In this document: positions 21,068 through 31,692 of the stretch, piece by piece
How the letters are laid out: each line of letters begins with the position of its first letter
How positions within the stretch are numbered: the first letter of the stretch is position 1
NCBI GenBank assembly: GCA_009760855.2
Contig: WPIO01000066.1
Span: forward strand, 1,917,001 to 1,981,000
Direction of reading: 5' to 3'
From: Cristatella mucedo
Taxonomy: Eukaryota; Bryozoa; Phylactolaemata; Cristatellidae
Length of the DNA stretch: 64,000 nt
Position numbers and translations under genes: made by a program
Notes under the pieces: generated by a model
What the model was told of the DNA's origin: nothing
What the model saw: the letters and a program-made list of their open reading frames with translations, nothing else
Database searches by the model: none

Positions 21068-22219
21068 TACTGACGCAAAGATCTTGCCGAAGTTCCGAAG
21101 TTGCAGTCCTTGAGGCATTTCTCATTGTAGACTGTCTTGGCCAAGTCAATTATGGAGTTATCGCCTCTAAGGATGATGCTAGAGCTGGTGACGCTGCGGA
21201 GGAGCTCAACTGTTTGGACAAATTGCTAAGCAACAACTTTCTGGCACCAAGCCACTAGTTTGCAGCAAACTGCAGCGATCTGAGTAATGCTGTCACGGTT
21301 TCTTGATGTATATGCCGGCAATGATTGACACAATGCATCAATTCATCAGTGACAATTTTCTGGATTGACCACTTTCGAACTCGAATCAACTCTTCCATCT
21401 CTGCCACTCTGCACCACTGCCATCTTGTGCCTGCAAAGTTATTTCAAGCAGTGGATTGTCCTGTACCTTTGCCTGAATGAAGTACACTTATTCCTGAGCC
21501 AAAATGTAGCTGATAGATATCGTTGGCTTCGTAGACATCCAAGACGAATTACTTAATGGATGATTGATCGATCAAGAGGTTGTGATTAAGCTTGAATTAG
21601 TTGCCCTTCTCTGAGCCATGACATGGGCTTGAAACTAATTGGTCAATGCTCATTTGATGGATATAGGCATATTTTTTTCAACCTAAGTAACAGTCTGGAT
21701 TGGAGCAGGCATCTGGGCTCCAGCAGGCAGCGAGCCAACATTTTCTTTGGTGCAGCAGTAGTCATTTCGCAGATGAGTTTTTTTTACATAAAATACTCAT
21801 ACTATACCGCGAACCTTGTTATTAATATTTATTAAATCGTATGTGTTATCTCTAATGCCTAACAATGTTTTCATGCAGAGCTCAAGGTTGGGTTAATACT
21901 GTGCCTGAAGTGATTTTCTCAGAATAATCTTGGCAGTAAAGGCGAGGTACTCGGCGGAATGAGTAGTGGAATGAAACTGATTTGTTTGGATAACATTTAG
22001 CAGTTATATTTTGTAAAATCCTTTCTTAGAGTCGTCTCCGTTCTACTTAAAAGATCATTGTCCCTTTACAAATGCATACAATTGTGTAACTTGGTTATTT
22101 AGTATCTTTCTGATAGTAATACCACATCTGCTTTCATTATTTTTTCCTCATAAGCTTGGGGGTTTCATAATAGCAGCACCAAAGCTCTGTTCTATTAAAC
22201 TGATGAAATTCTTGCAAGA
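21068..22219. other. Unassigned AT-rich stretch
   Basis: A 60-codon open frame directly after the SINE (ends at 21258, contains AVLEAFLIVDCLGQVNYGV) could be a TRIM remnant, but no family is recognised. The rest shows no gene and no repeat I can name. Confidence 0.3.
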
Positions 22220-22290
22220 AATAGTGCTGGCATCGTCACATTATCGCTTCTGCTAGACGTGTTAGCAGCATTCTACTCCATCGATCATAA
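22220..22290 (+). mobile_element. Tiny LINE RT remnant
   Basis: SLLLDVLAAFYSIDHK corresponds to the conserved LLVLLDLSAAFDTIDHK palm motif. Only about 25 codons are recognisable, and the first catalytic Asp is changed (AAFY for AAFD). Confidence 0.45.
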
Positions 22291-22659
22291 GACTATCTAT
22301 AGGCCATAGATAGCATTGGTTTTTATTGGCCTTTCAGTGGGTCGCATTATGCTGTTGTTATTACACTACTAATACATATGCTATTAACAACTAACAGTTA
22401 GGGTGATAAGCCATCATACTTTAATTTTCAAGCCGTTCCCAGCTGTCTCTTTCATAGCTGCTTAGCTTCCACGGTCTCCCTGATTCAGTGCATTCAAGTG
22501 CTTCTTAATTTCTATTCCTAAGGCAAAATGCAGTCTTTTGGCTTCTGCATCCAAAACAACGAAAACAGCTCAGGCAGTAGGAGTATGTCCTTCAAAACAG
22601 GCTTATTTTTTGTGGCCTTTCCGAGTTTCAGATTTAATATTTGGCCCTGTGGGTAAACT

Positions 22660-22785
22660 GAGTGCCTCATCCACGGTCAAGGTCAATGTATCTGGCGACC
22701 GATATCGCGGGCTTGAGCCTCGTGGCATATGTGAAGCGGCCAAATGGAAATTCAGCTCACTTAGGGGAGGCATGCACATGAATTA
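22660..22785 (+). mobile_element. SINE-alpha, degraded
   Basis: The B-box-like CGGGCTTGAGCCTCGTGG and the tail GTGAAGCGGCCAAATGGA are recognisable; the A-box part is diverged. 22786-23490 shows no recognisable gene. Confidence 0.55.
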
Positions 22786-23490
22786 TAGTACAGTATAAAA
22801 GAAGTAGCTTACTTCAGACTGAAACACCGGCGCCTATGGTACCTCTTCAGAGACGTGCGTCTAATAGGTAGCGTTCGGCTGCAAGCCTTACCATGCTGGT
22901 TTTTCTGTTGTAGGTCGTGCCTTGAACGTCTATTTATTTCTTCCTCGCTTTCCCAATGGAAATAGACAGCAACAATTATTTGAGATGAATAATATTCGGT
23001 GCGGCAAGCATGATCTTTGACGGATGTCAAAGGATTTGTGGTACTTGAGAGATGGCGCGAGGGGTTACTTTAACTCATAGGAAAAACTTTCAAAAATTCC
23101 ATTTTTCGCAACCGCAGGAGATGTCTATATCAAATTTCAAAAGATCTCCAGCTCATACGTGAGTGCAAGTAGAGCAGCGTGTTTTAGCGTTCTACTTAAT
23201 GCCTACTGACTAAAGCGTTCAGGGACAGCTAACCTTGCAGGGTCTATATGCATGCAAATTACGTGTCGCATTAATAACCTGCCTCAGAGCTCTTACAATT
23301 GTCTTTTTTTCAACCTCACGCAACCTTTGGAAAACCTTCAGCAACTGTTCAAACAGAGCAACTGTTTAAACCGACTAGGGTCGAGCCGTAAAGTGTCTCC
23401 GGGATTTTCATCACAGCCACTCCATAGCCCAGCTGCTTTTCATGTGGCAGCCTGTATAATCACTAAATACTTTGTGGCATTAAAGGTGAA

Positions 23491-23602
23491 TGATAATAAT
23501 AATAATAATAATAATAAATAATTCATTTGTATAGCGCCCCAAGAGAACTAATCTCTATTCAGGCGCTTCACATATGCCCCGGGGCTCGAGCCCACGACCT
23601 TC
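23491..23602 (-). mobile_element. SINE-alpha, 5'-truncated, with AAT tail
   Basis: AAT repeats (23491-23518), then the antisense hairpin and B-box (GGGGCTCGAGCCCACGACC). The A-box half is missing. 23603-24354 has no recognisable gene. Confidence 0.7.
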
Positions 23603-24354
23603 AGACATTGTCAGACTTCAGACCAATTGTCTAATAACTGGGATGATAACTCGACCCATCCGAGTTTAAATGATGTATTGTAACGTCAACGATAGCACAT
23701 TGCAAGGGATAGACTTGGGTGCATTAAGCAGTTCGAGAATACCAAAATGCTGCTCCAGCTATTGGATTGCTTTAATCCTTGCGAGGCCTTTCTATATTAT
23801 AACCTTTAAGCAGCACTAAGGTATCCTAGAAACGGCTACCATATAAACGAGGCCAGCGAATCGTATTTTTGCTTGATTTGTGCGTTTATCTCCATCTCCA
23901 AATAGCTCCACACTTAATCCAAGGATGTGCTTTAGCTAAAATAAAAGCAAAGCTTTGTTATAACAATTTATTGCAATTTAAATGATATCGAAATGCCCTC
24001 TACTCTCACAGCGGCAGTGGAAACTTCTGCTCGGTCGAAGGAGGTCATCAGAATATGCACAAGTACAAGCGCAGTCGTGGTTGTTTTACTAGTTGGATCC
24101 ACGTACGAATTACAAGTCGTACGGTTTACAGGTACGGTACACACAGGTAATTACAAATACGGTACGACTACTTACGGTGCGCCTGCTGTGCATCCATTGC
24201 AGCTTTTTCTTAGCAACCTTCACTCTGCAGATACGGAAGATGATTGACAATCACTTTACTAAGAGTAGAGTCGTAACTTAACTCGTGGATTTGTCTGTAC
24301 GCCTAATCTCAAATCCAGCAGCGTTTTATGTAGCGGAAAAAATTAAAGTCAACA

Positions 24355-25293
24355 ACAATAATAATAATAATAACAATAATGCACTTGATAAGGCGCCCTC
24401 AGAGAACTCAATCTATTTCTAGGAGCTTTACATTTGCTGCAAGGGAGCGCGATTGAATTGTGAGCAATATCATGCTTGATAAACATGAATAACCTGGTTA
24501 GGGGTGACATGCACACGGTGAGCATGCAAATGTGGTTAGTGGCAGCATGCACAGTGTCAGCACGCGTAAGCACATGAAGAATGAATCACAGGGACCTAAT
24601 AAATGCTATGTACGTATCTCCGTCTGTAACTCCACAAAGTCATAAAGACCATGTGGGTGTTACGCAGGAGAGTTTTGTATAGCGCACTCACAGCCTAAGC
24701 GGCTTACGATACGCATTCGGTAGCCAACACACTTCGTCTCACGCAACAAAGGGAAAGTGGGAAGCACAGCAGAGTCAGGAGAGCAGTTGAGGTAGTGAGT
24801 AGCATAGAAGTAGCAGCTCAGGACCGCTGAAAAGGATGTGCCATGCTGTCCTAAATAGGTGTGTTTTTAAGTTCTTTTTAAATGTGGTCAAGTCAGGGAA
24901 TGTTCTAACACAAGTCGGGAAAGAGTTCCCGGCTTTGGGAGCATACGAACTAAATGCACGGTCACAAAAGGATTTAAGGTTTGTACGAGGTATTTCTAGA
25001 CTGTTGGATTCCGAAAAGCGGGTGGTACGATGCTTGGCCTGATGGGGTAGTATATCTGACAGATAGGCTGGAGCCATAGAATGAAGGGACCTAAAAGTGA
25101 GCGACAAAACCTTGAAGTAAATCCGTTGCTTGACTGGTAGCCAGTGCAGGTCGGCGAGAAGTGGTGTGATGTGGCAACTGCGACGCTCACGGCAGACAAG
25201 CCTCGCTGCCGAGTTTTGCACCAGCTGCAATCGCCTGATCGCACATGCTGGTAGGCAAGCAAGCAGTGAGTTACAGAAGTCAAGACGGGATAC
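24355..25293 (-). mobile_element. CRL-A LINE, 5'-truncated, split by CRL-B
   Basis: AAT tail and 3' UTR at 24355-24607, and C-terminal coding region at 24843-25293. The minus-strand translation shows RLVCRERRSCHITPLLADLH and LPVKQRIYFKVLSLTFRSLH. Homology to other copies ends near 25293. Confidence 0.8.
24608..24842 (-). mobile_element. CRL-B LINE 3' end nested in CRL-A
   Basis: About 235 bp of CRL-B 3' UTR, beginning ATGTACGTATCTCCGTC. It is flanked by an exact 5-bp duplication ATGCT (24603-24607 and 24843-24847), and the host reads continuously across it. Confidence 0.85.
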
Positions 25294-25467
25294 AATAACG
25301 TCACGCTACGTCACCATCCTTTTTCTATTGGTTCAACTTTGTTCGATTGTTAGGTATTAAACTGTTGTTACGTCAACAATAGGTTACGGCGTGTTGTCTG
25401 TCTAAACGGCATTGGGAGATTTGAGATTTTCGAATTGCGACGCTAGAGCTAGAGACTTTTGTCGACG

Positions 25468-25899
25468 ATGGAATTGCGATTAGCCGTTGGCCCGGGCGAA
25501 TCTGCCCGCGCGGCCTGCGTCTCGGGTGCATGGGAAATTGCGCGCTTAGAAATGGCTGGATTGCGAGAGAATCTGAGGAGAAACTTTGCCGCGATGCCAC
25601 TGCGGCGGCCGGCTGCTTTCGTGGGCGGCTCTGCTGCCGTGGCCGCCGCCTGCATCTTCGGAGCGGCCTGGTGGTGGCGCCGGAGCGGCAGCAGCGGCGG
25701 CGAGCGGTGCGCATCGCCGCCGCTGGGCACCAGCGTTGACGACGACGACGAGGTGCGAAGCAGACGCGTTATTTCGCAGGCTAGGTCGATGGGCAAGGTC
25801 GATGGGCAGGTCGATGGGCAAGCTGGCGCTGGCTTGCGCAGGCTCGAAGAAGCGGGCACAGCCGCGGAGTGTCTGTTTTTTAACGATGGCGACCGATAA
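25468..25899 (+). CDS. Candidate small protein with one hydrophobic segment (unrecognised)
   Basis: ATG at 25468 (GACGATGG context) opens 143 codons. Residues about 49-70 (AAFVGGSAAVAAACIFGAAW) form a possible membrane segment, followed by tryptophans and arginines and then an acidic DDDDEV run. The 3' part carries a small GTCGATGGGCA repeat. The region is CpG-rich and several other frames are also open, so this could be a GC artefact. It sits directly upstream of the tandem exon array and could be a 5' exon, but no splice link can be shown. Confidence 0.3.
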   Translation: MELRLAVGPGESARAACVSGAWEIARLEMAGLRENLRRNFAAMPLRRPAAFVGGSAAVAAACIFGAAWWWRRSGSSGGERCASPPLGTSVDDDDEVRSRRVISQARSMGKVDGQVDGQAGAGLRRLEEAGTAAECLFFNDGDR

Positions 25900-25967
25900 G
25901 TTCGACTGCCCGCTCCGGAGATCTGAAATCTTCAATCGCTTATGCTAGTTCTCTGCGGCTCTGCAGG

Positions 25968-26246
25968 ATGGGCGCCGCGGCGCTTGTTTTAGCTGCGGCG
26001 CTGCAATGCTGTCTGCTGCAATGCAAGTCTGTCGCACGGTCAGGCTGTGCAGAAGAGGTACACGAAGGCATAATCGCACTCCCAATGGTGGACTTTGATA
26101 GAAGTCTGAGCTCGTCGCAGTGGCACAGCACCACGTGCAATGTGCGCTTGGCTCTCAATTTACTTTTTACTCTTAATTTTATTTATTTACTCTTTTTAAT
26201 TTTTATTCAATTTACAATTTACTTCAGGTTTAGTAAGCGAAAATAA
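25968..26246 (+). CDS. Candidate small secreted or membrane peptide (unrecognised)
   Basis: ATG at 25968 (GCAGGATGGG context) gives 92 codons. The N-terminus MGAAALVLAAALQCCLLQC resembles a signal peptide, and the C-terminal third (about LALNLLFTLNFIYLLFLIFI) is strongly hydrophobic, though it is translated from AT-rich sequence that may be noncoding. No family is recognised. It lies 68 bp after the previous candidate. Confidence 0.25.
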   Translation: MGAAALVLAAALQCCLLQCKSVARSGCAEEVHEGIIALPMVDFDRSLSSSQWHSTTCNVRLALNLLFTLNFIYLLFLIFIQFTIYFRFSKRK

Positions 26247-27035
26247 TCTAAGCCGATCAAAATGAATGTTTAAACGATCGCATGCAGCCTAATTCAGTAG
26301 AGCGACTCGCACATCGATGCTCGCTATTGCATTATCCGGGCTCTATTCCGCCATGTCGCGTAATTCGGTGGGCTATTGCTAAATCATGTGCTAAGCAACT
26401 TAAGGGCTAGTTCGAAGACTGAGACTGTGAGCCTTTAAATGAGACTTGACTAGTTATTGCTAAGAAACTGCCATGCTCTCTCATGCGGCGGGCTACTTTA
26501 ATTGCGCCTTCGTGCTGCTGCGGCATTAGCGCTCAGTTTAGGACCCCATTATTGATGACTCTTCAGTGCAGTTTCGTGCTGACGTGTACCGACGCGTACA
26601 TGTTTTTGATTCTCCTTAGGGGTTCTTTATGTACTGTTGACTGTTGTTGATGCCATTCCCGATGTTGCAGCCGAGTTTAATATATGCGGCTGCCTATATG
26701 GAGGCTGGAAACTCGCAGCCTTGGAAATCCGAGGGCTTGACAAGGCGGCAAATTCTCGCACGTGAAAGCGCTTGCTTTTTAAGGTCCCTGATTAAATAGC
26801 TTACCTCAGCATTGTGTCTGTATATGGTATCCAGCTTCATAGCAGGTGCTGTTCGCTTTCCGCTTGTGTTGCGCGCCGATAGGCGTCCTTCCGCCTATCC
26901 AAAAATTCTTCACTTCCTTACTTGACTTTTTAGTTTAAATCATCCTCATTTCGAGTGAGAAACAAGGTTAAGAATTGAAGGTCGCAGCCGGGCAATGCAG
27001 GTCTGCAGCCGCAGTGCCGTAATTTCTCTTTGCAG

Positions 27036-27155
27036 GTTGCAAGCCAGCCGCAGCGGCCTGTGCGTCTCCGGTGGGAACTAGTTCCTAAAACGAGAGCCAT
27101 CGCTGACAGCTCTCGCCCCGACGAGCCCGCCGATGCGTCAAATCCAACGTGCGAG
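27036..27155 (+). CDS. Exon-1-like segment, copy A
   Basis: A 40-codon open segment bounded by TTTCTCTTTGCAG and GAG/GTTAGT. It starts VASQPQRPVRLRWELVPKTR and ends CE. Identical in length (120 bp) to copy B. No known domain; rich in Arg, Pro, Ala and Ser. Whether it is transcribed is unknown, and no initiating exon has been identified. Alternative: a coincidence inside a noncoding repeat. Confidence 0.4.
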
Positions 27156-27267
27156 GTTAGTACATTACAGCGTGGCGTGTGGGCCAATTAATCCGAGCGT
27201 CACTTTCTGCGGTCCAAGACGGTCGCGACATCTCTTACGCTTGCTATCACGACGCCACTATTTCTAG

Positions 27268-27384
27268 GCCGCCATCGACTCTGCGACGTCCGCCACGCCG
27301 ACGGGAGCCGTCAATGTGAGCACCAACTCCGGCGACGCCCCCGCCACCAGTCAGCTTCTCGCCCGCGTGGCCGTGCCGCTTGAG
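27268..27384 (+). CDS. Exon-2-like segment, copy A
   Basis: A 39-codon segment after CTATTTCTAG, reading AAIDSATSATPTGAVNVSTN and ending RVAVPLE. It is followed either by a donor (GAG/GTGAAC) or, if unspliced, by VNLS and a stop. It is in the same phase as exon 1. The intron is only 112 bp because about 210 bp present in copy B is deleted. Confidence 0.4.
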
Positions 27385-27774
27385 GTGAACCTGAGTTGAC
27401 CGAATGTTAATGCAAAATGTCGTTACGGCGTCGCTTGAGCGCTATCTACTGTAAAAGCCACGATACAGGTGGTCGAAATTGCTAATAAGGTTGTGGGTTT
27501 TTTAGGAAATGGAACGGAATACATTTGCAACCCCTCTTCAAGAGGCGTACCTGCAGCCTAGAGTGTCCTAATCAGCCTAGAGTGTCCTAAAGTGTCCATA
27601 ATCCATCTCTCCGACAGTATACAACAAAACGACAATTATTCGCATGAGCATAATGAGCAGCTGCTGAATTTAGGATGATTGAAAAACAGAGTTCATTAAT
27701 GTTTTATAACTAGATGATCATTGCCCCAATGTATTTATTTCTTCCTCTCATGGCCGCGACCAAACGTTCTCGAA

Positions 27775-28030
27775 ATGAATGACGACAAAAGCATCATACT
27801 AGTTCTGGGAAAACCGAGTGTAACTCGGAAATTAAACGTGTAAAATTAAAACTATAGGCATAACACTCAAAATTGGCGCTGCAAAAAATCTGCTATTGCA
27901 GCTGCACTAAATGTGGGTGTCTCGCTCCAAGCTAACCTCGTGCTAGAGGATCACATGAGCTCTACTATAAAGGATACCTGCTTTTAGCTACACAAGTGCT
28001 TACATTCGGATTCGCTTAATCAAGGATGAT
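27775..28030 (+). mobile_element. CRL-A-like LINE internal fragment, old
   Basis: The region after the RT palm is recognisable (AATGACGACAAAAGCATC corresponds to LNDDKS; GGAAAACCGAGTGTAAC to GKPSV). Heavily mutated. Confidence 0.5.
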
Positions 28031-28091
28031 TTATGACAATTCTTAAATTAATTTGTAACATCGCGTCTTAATTTTGGAAATTCACTCCTCA

Positions 28092-28220
28092 AGGCGAGCT
28101 GGTTTGGTCCAGCGGTTAAGGTGCTTGCCTGGACGAAGGTCTGGCTGAGGTCGCGGGCTCGAGCACTGAGGTTTATGTGAAGCGCCTGAATAGAGATTAG
28201 GTTCTCTTGGGGTTCTTTAA
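28092..28220 (+). mobile_element. SINE-alpha
   Basis: Full head (GCGAGCTGGTTTGGTCCAGC, GGGCTCGAGCACTG) and hairpin tail; the last part GGGGTTCTTTAAAAG departs from the consensus and continues into duplicated sequence also seen at 36741. Confidence 0.75.
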
Positions 28221-28511
28221 AAGTGGATTATCCTTTGTTTAATGGTCTACCAATACGTAGAATCAGGCAATCACAGTTAGTGAACAACTCTGCAGCTTGG
28301 ATTCCCTGCTGTGAGTTTTGCAGTTGCCCTGTGAAGCCACTACGTTGCCGACCTGCAATGGCTTCTGATCAAGCAACGTATTGCCTTCAAGGTCCTCCTA
28401 ATCACTTTTATGTTTCGTCATTCTCTGGCTCCAGCCTGTCTATCAGAACTACTCGCCCCTCAGGTTAAGCATAGTACCACTCGCTTTTCGGATACAAATC
28501 GTGTAGCTTAA

Positions 28512-28669
28512 CCTCTCGAGAGCTTTAAATCTTTCTGAGACGTGTCTTCAGCTAACATGCTTCCAATGCCTCTAACTCACGCGCGACTGACCTCTCGAGA
28601 ACTTTAAATCTTTCTGAGACGTGTCTTCAGCTAACATGCTTCCAATGCCTGGAACTCACGCGCGACTGA
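28512..28669 (+). repeat. 79-bp tandem duplication
   Basis: Two units starting CCTCTCGAGAG/ACTTTAAATC, differing at a few positions. The same pair exists at 37048-37205, so it predates the segmental duplication. Confidence 0.9.
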
Positions 28670-28894
28670 CGTCACTTAATTCCTTGACTTGACGATATTG
28701 CAAACAAAAGCTAAAAGCACACCCACTTGGTACGGCATTTAGTTGGTCCTCACGACTTACCCTTCGTTCGCTTATGCGTGCACCGGGCATGCTGCTACTC
28801 AACTGTTGATACTGGGCATTCGGCTGTAAATCGGACTTGTTTGGATAGGGATACAACATCTAATTGGTCCATGCATTTGTGACATCCCGTCTTG

Positions 28895-29066
28895 GTGAGC
28901 CGTGATGGCACACTAGGTAAGGTGGTTGCTTTCACGACCTTGGTCCCGAGGTCGTGGGTTCGATTCCTGCAGTGGGCGATCCTTTATCGCCACTGCAAGC
29001 GGTGGTGATAGCCGTAAAGGCTCTTCTGTCGCTATACAAAAAGAGGCTGTTTAATCAGCTAGGATT
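28895..29066 (+). mobile_element. SINE-beta, absent from the paralogous site
   Basis: Complete SINE-beta between CCCGTCTTG and TTGACTTCGTGAAC. The matching site at 37401-37412 (CGTCTTGACTTC) is empty, so the insertion postdates the duplication. A 3-bp TTG is shared at both ends. Confidence 0.85.
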
Positions 29067-29409
29067 TTGACTTCGTGAACTCATTGCTTGCTGGTTACCG
29101 GCTCGTGCAATTAGGCGCTTTCAAGTCGTGTAAACCTTGCAGCTAGGCATCTCTGCCGTGAGCGTTGCATTTGCCATGTCACACCACTTCTCACCTGCCT
29201 TCATCGGCTCGCAGTGAAGCACCACATCGACTTTAAGGTTCTATCACAGTAGAGCGACTCGCACATTGATGCTCGCTATTGTATTATCCGGGCTCTATTC
29301 CGCCATGTCGCATAATTCGATTGATCTTGAATACTTTACTAAATTCGATTATTCTACTAAAGTAAACAAAAAACCTGGAGGTAGCGTAAATTGCTCGCCA
29401 AAATCAGAT

Positions 29410-29505
29410 AAGCCTAGCTGCAGAGCTTTGTGCCAGCTGTAAGCGCCTGATGACACAGGCCGGTAGACCAGCAAGCAGTGAGTTACAGAAGTTAAGACTA
29501 GATGT
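29410..29505 (-). mobile_element. CRL-A internal fragment
   Basis: Matches the antisense post-RT region (AAGCCTAGCTGCAGAG, AGCAAGCAGTGAGTTACAG). It lies in sequence that splits the second copy of the 26.3-kb block. 29506-29800 shows no recognisable gene. Confidence 0.55.
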
Positions 29506-29979
29506 ACACAATTAGATGCTCATTTTGCTGCTACTCGAACGAAATATCTTTAAAAACGCACTCTAGTATTTGATGCAAGGCAGCGAAACCAATAAATACT
29601 GTCGCGAGGTAAGTGTATGCGACGTTGTAGCTCGATATCACTTGACAGCTAATAGCTTCTGCAAGATGGTTGATTGCAGTAGGAGTGTAAGAATAGCGAA
29701 TGAATAATGGCGTGATCAATGGGTGCGTATCTTAAATTCCTCTTTGACTTCTGCTATTCTAATTCGCGAAGCATACTAGAGGGAAACATAAAACATTTAC
29801 GGTGGGCTATTACTAATTCGTGTGCTAAGCAACTTAAGGGCTAGTTCGAAGACTGAGACTGTGAGCGTTTAAATGAGATTTGACTAGAAATTGCGTACGG
29901 CGTTACAGTCAACATGGCCGCCGCGATGGGCGCAGCGAGCCGCGTAGCCGCTTGCACCGTGGCTGCTTTTGATTTTTAG

Positions 29980-30315
29980 ACGAAGGACAAGGAATATGCG
30001 GTGGACGAGGAGGTGGCGGACGAGGAGGCGGTGGACGAGGAGGCGGTGGACGAGGAGGCGGCGGACGAGGAGGCGGCGGACGAGGAGATGGCGGACGATG
30101 AGGTGGAGCACGAGGAGGCGGCGGACGATAAGGTGGAGCACGAGGAGGCGGCGGACGATGAGGTGGAGCACGAGGAGGCGGCGGACGATGAGGTGGAGCA
30201 CGAGGAGGCGGCGGACGATGAGGTGGAGCACGAGGAGGCGGCGGACGATGAGATGACACTAGGGGGCTCTGTGCGTCAGCCTAGTGCCAACTTTGTGTTG
30301 CAAGCATGCGACCCC
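29980..30315 (+). CDS. Candidate acidic-repeat exon, phase 0 at both ends
   Basis: A 336-bp (112-codon) open segment between the acceptor GATTTTTAG and a canonical donor CCCC/GTAAGT. It reads TKDKEYAVDEEVADEEAVDE, then 5-residue units (VDEEA, ADEEA), then five 10-residue ADDEVEHEEA-type units, then a non-repetitive end ...PSANFVLQACDP. Both repeat levels are multiples of three. A same-frame ATG at 29914 (AACATGGCC) gives 21 codons ending at the TAG of the acceptor, so the alternative is an ATG-initiated gene with a stop. The minus strand is also open (Pro/Arg-rich), but splice signals favour plus. No family is recognised; Asp/Glu/His repeats suggest a disordered or metal-binding segment, which is only inference. 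Confidence 0.45.
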
Positions 30316-31540
30316 GTAAGTTTTTCATTTGTACTGCAACGGCACTTGTGCTTGCGCATTAGCACTTGTGACGTACAATGGCAACTAGAAGTTTTGAAAT
30401 AACTTAAATATTGAGATAGCCCTAGTAGAGACATAACAATGGGTTTCATTAACATAAGCAATGATTTTATTTAAATATGTCAAAGTGTTTCGATATGATG
30501 ACACGCGAGTATATATATAACGTTTGTATGCTCGAAATCAAGCTTTCCTATGTTGTTATAACATAATTAAACGCACGTTTTCTTGTACGCCCGAAGAAGT
30601 CCAAACATTTACCTTAACGCTGCAATATTAGCTCTTCTATTATTGTTGTATTGGCTTCAATTGCCACAATAAGATATCTAACTACAAAATGCTTGCACAA
30701 TTTGGCATTACGTGCAGCAGGAATGAGAAATGCAATGACGATAGATCTTCGACAGTTTGGAGCCAGGGTTAGTTCGATAGTAAACATAGTTGGAAGTGAG
30801 CTTTAAACTTTCAGTAACGATACTTCCAATTAACACTAAAAGGACATAAATAAAATCCGCTTTACAGTAGCGAGTGAGTCAATCAAGGGTATACTAAAGT
30901 GCGATGAGGTTATAATAGATAGGCTGGTGCCAGAGGCGAAGCCAAGGGAGGTGGTGGCAGGGGTGGCAGCTGCCACCCGGGCCTGGTAGGTTAGAGCCAA
31001 GACGGACGTCCGGTCGGGGCGGCCAACGGTCAGTCTTGCACGGCTGCTGGCCCCGTGGCGCTCGGCAAAGCTGCAAGCGGGCACTGGGGGGGGGGGGGGG
31101 AGGCACCAGACTACCTTTACAGGACGGCTCCGCCGATCCCCCTCCGGACCGCCACTGACCAATTCGCCGGGGCGCTCCGATCCTGGCTTTGCAACTGGCT
31201 GCAATGTGCATGCAAATGTGCTACAGAACGAGTAATCTCAAAGTGAAAATGGGTAGACTGGGATGGGATTTATTCCAGTTATCCACCAGTTTTGCTAGTA
31301 CGCCCGGACTCGGCTCCTCCCCCTCCCCCCCCCCCCCCCCCCCCGCGGGCGCACGGCATCCGCGGAGGACCACGAAAAAAGAGTATTGAACGACAGACAT
31401 GCTTTCCGGCTCGCCTCCATGTTTTATTACCGTTATTACTGTTTTGAAAACTTATTAGATTATGCAGCGTACCAAACTACATGGCTGCAGCCATGCATTC
31501 AGGGCATGCGACGCCGACATCTCAAATGCTGAAAATAATG
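30316..31540. other. Unassigned stretch with G- and C-homopolymers
   Basis: G-run near 31085-31101 and C-run near 31322-31344; 30400-30890 is AT-rich. Open frames overlapping the homopolymers are low complexity. No gene can be supported. Confidence 0.3.
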
Positions 31541-31692
31541 GATATATATATATATTATTCATTTATAAAGTGCCCAAGAGAGTCTAATCTCTATTTAGAC
31601 ACTTCACATATGACTCGGGGCTCGAGCCAACGACCTCAGCCAGACCTCGGCCCGGGTGAGCACCTTAACCGCTGGACCAAACCACCTCAGCA
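31541..31692 (-). mobile_element. SINE-alpha with TA tail
   Basis: TA repeats (31541-31556), antisense hairpin GTGCCCAAGAGAGTCTAATC, B-box GGGGCTCGAGCC and A-box CTGGACCAAACC. 31693-32089 shows no recognisable gene. Confidence 0.75.

Larger units (their letters stand above)
28235..29245 (+). mobile_element. Diverged CRL-A-like LINE C-terminus, interrupted by SINE-beta
   Basis: GLPIRRIRQSQLVNNSAAW corresponds to GLPACAIRRLQLVQNSAAR of CRL-A. Later parts match the ORF end. It contains a 79-bp tandem duplication (28512-28590, 28591-28669). The same structure is at 36750-37570. Confidence 0.65.
26296..29900 (+). repeat. Tandem unit A of the exon-cassette array
   Basis: 26455-27730 matches 35200-36735 (unit B) closely, apart from a SINE in B and a deletion in A's intron. 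28205-29240 matches 36735-37580. 26296-26450 is also repeated as 29247-29325 plus 29800-29890. It contains exon-like segments at 27036-27155 and 27268-27384. Confidence 0.75.

Noticed and set aside
29909-30259. Proline-rich minus-strand frame over the acidic repeat
   Set aside because: It is the complement of the repeat; the acceptor and GTAAGT donor fit the plus strand, and no minus-strand splice signals stand out.
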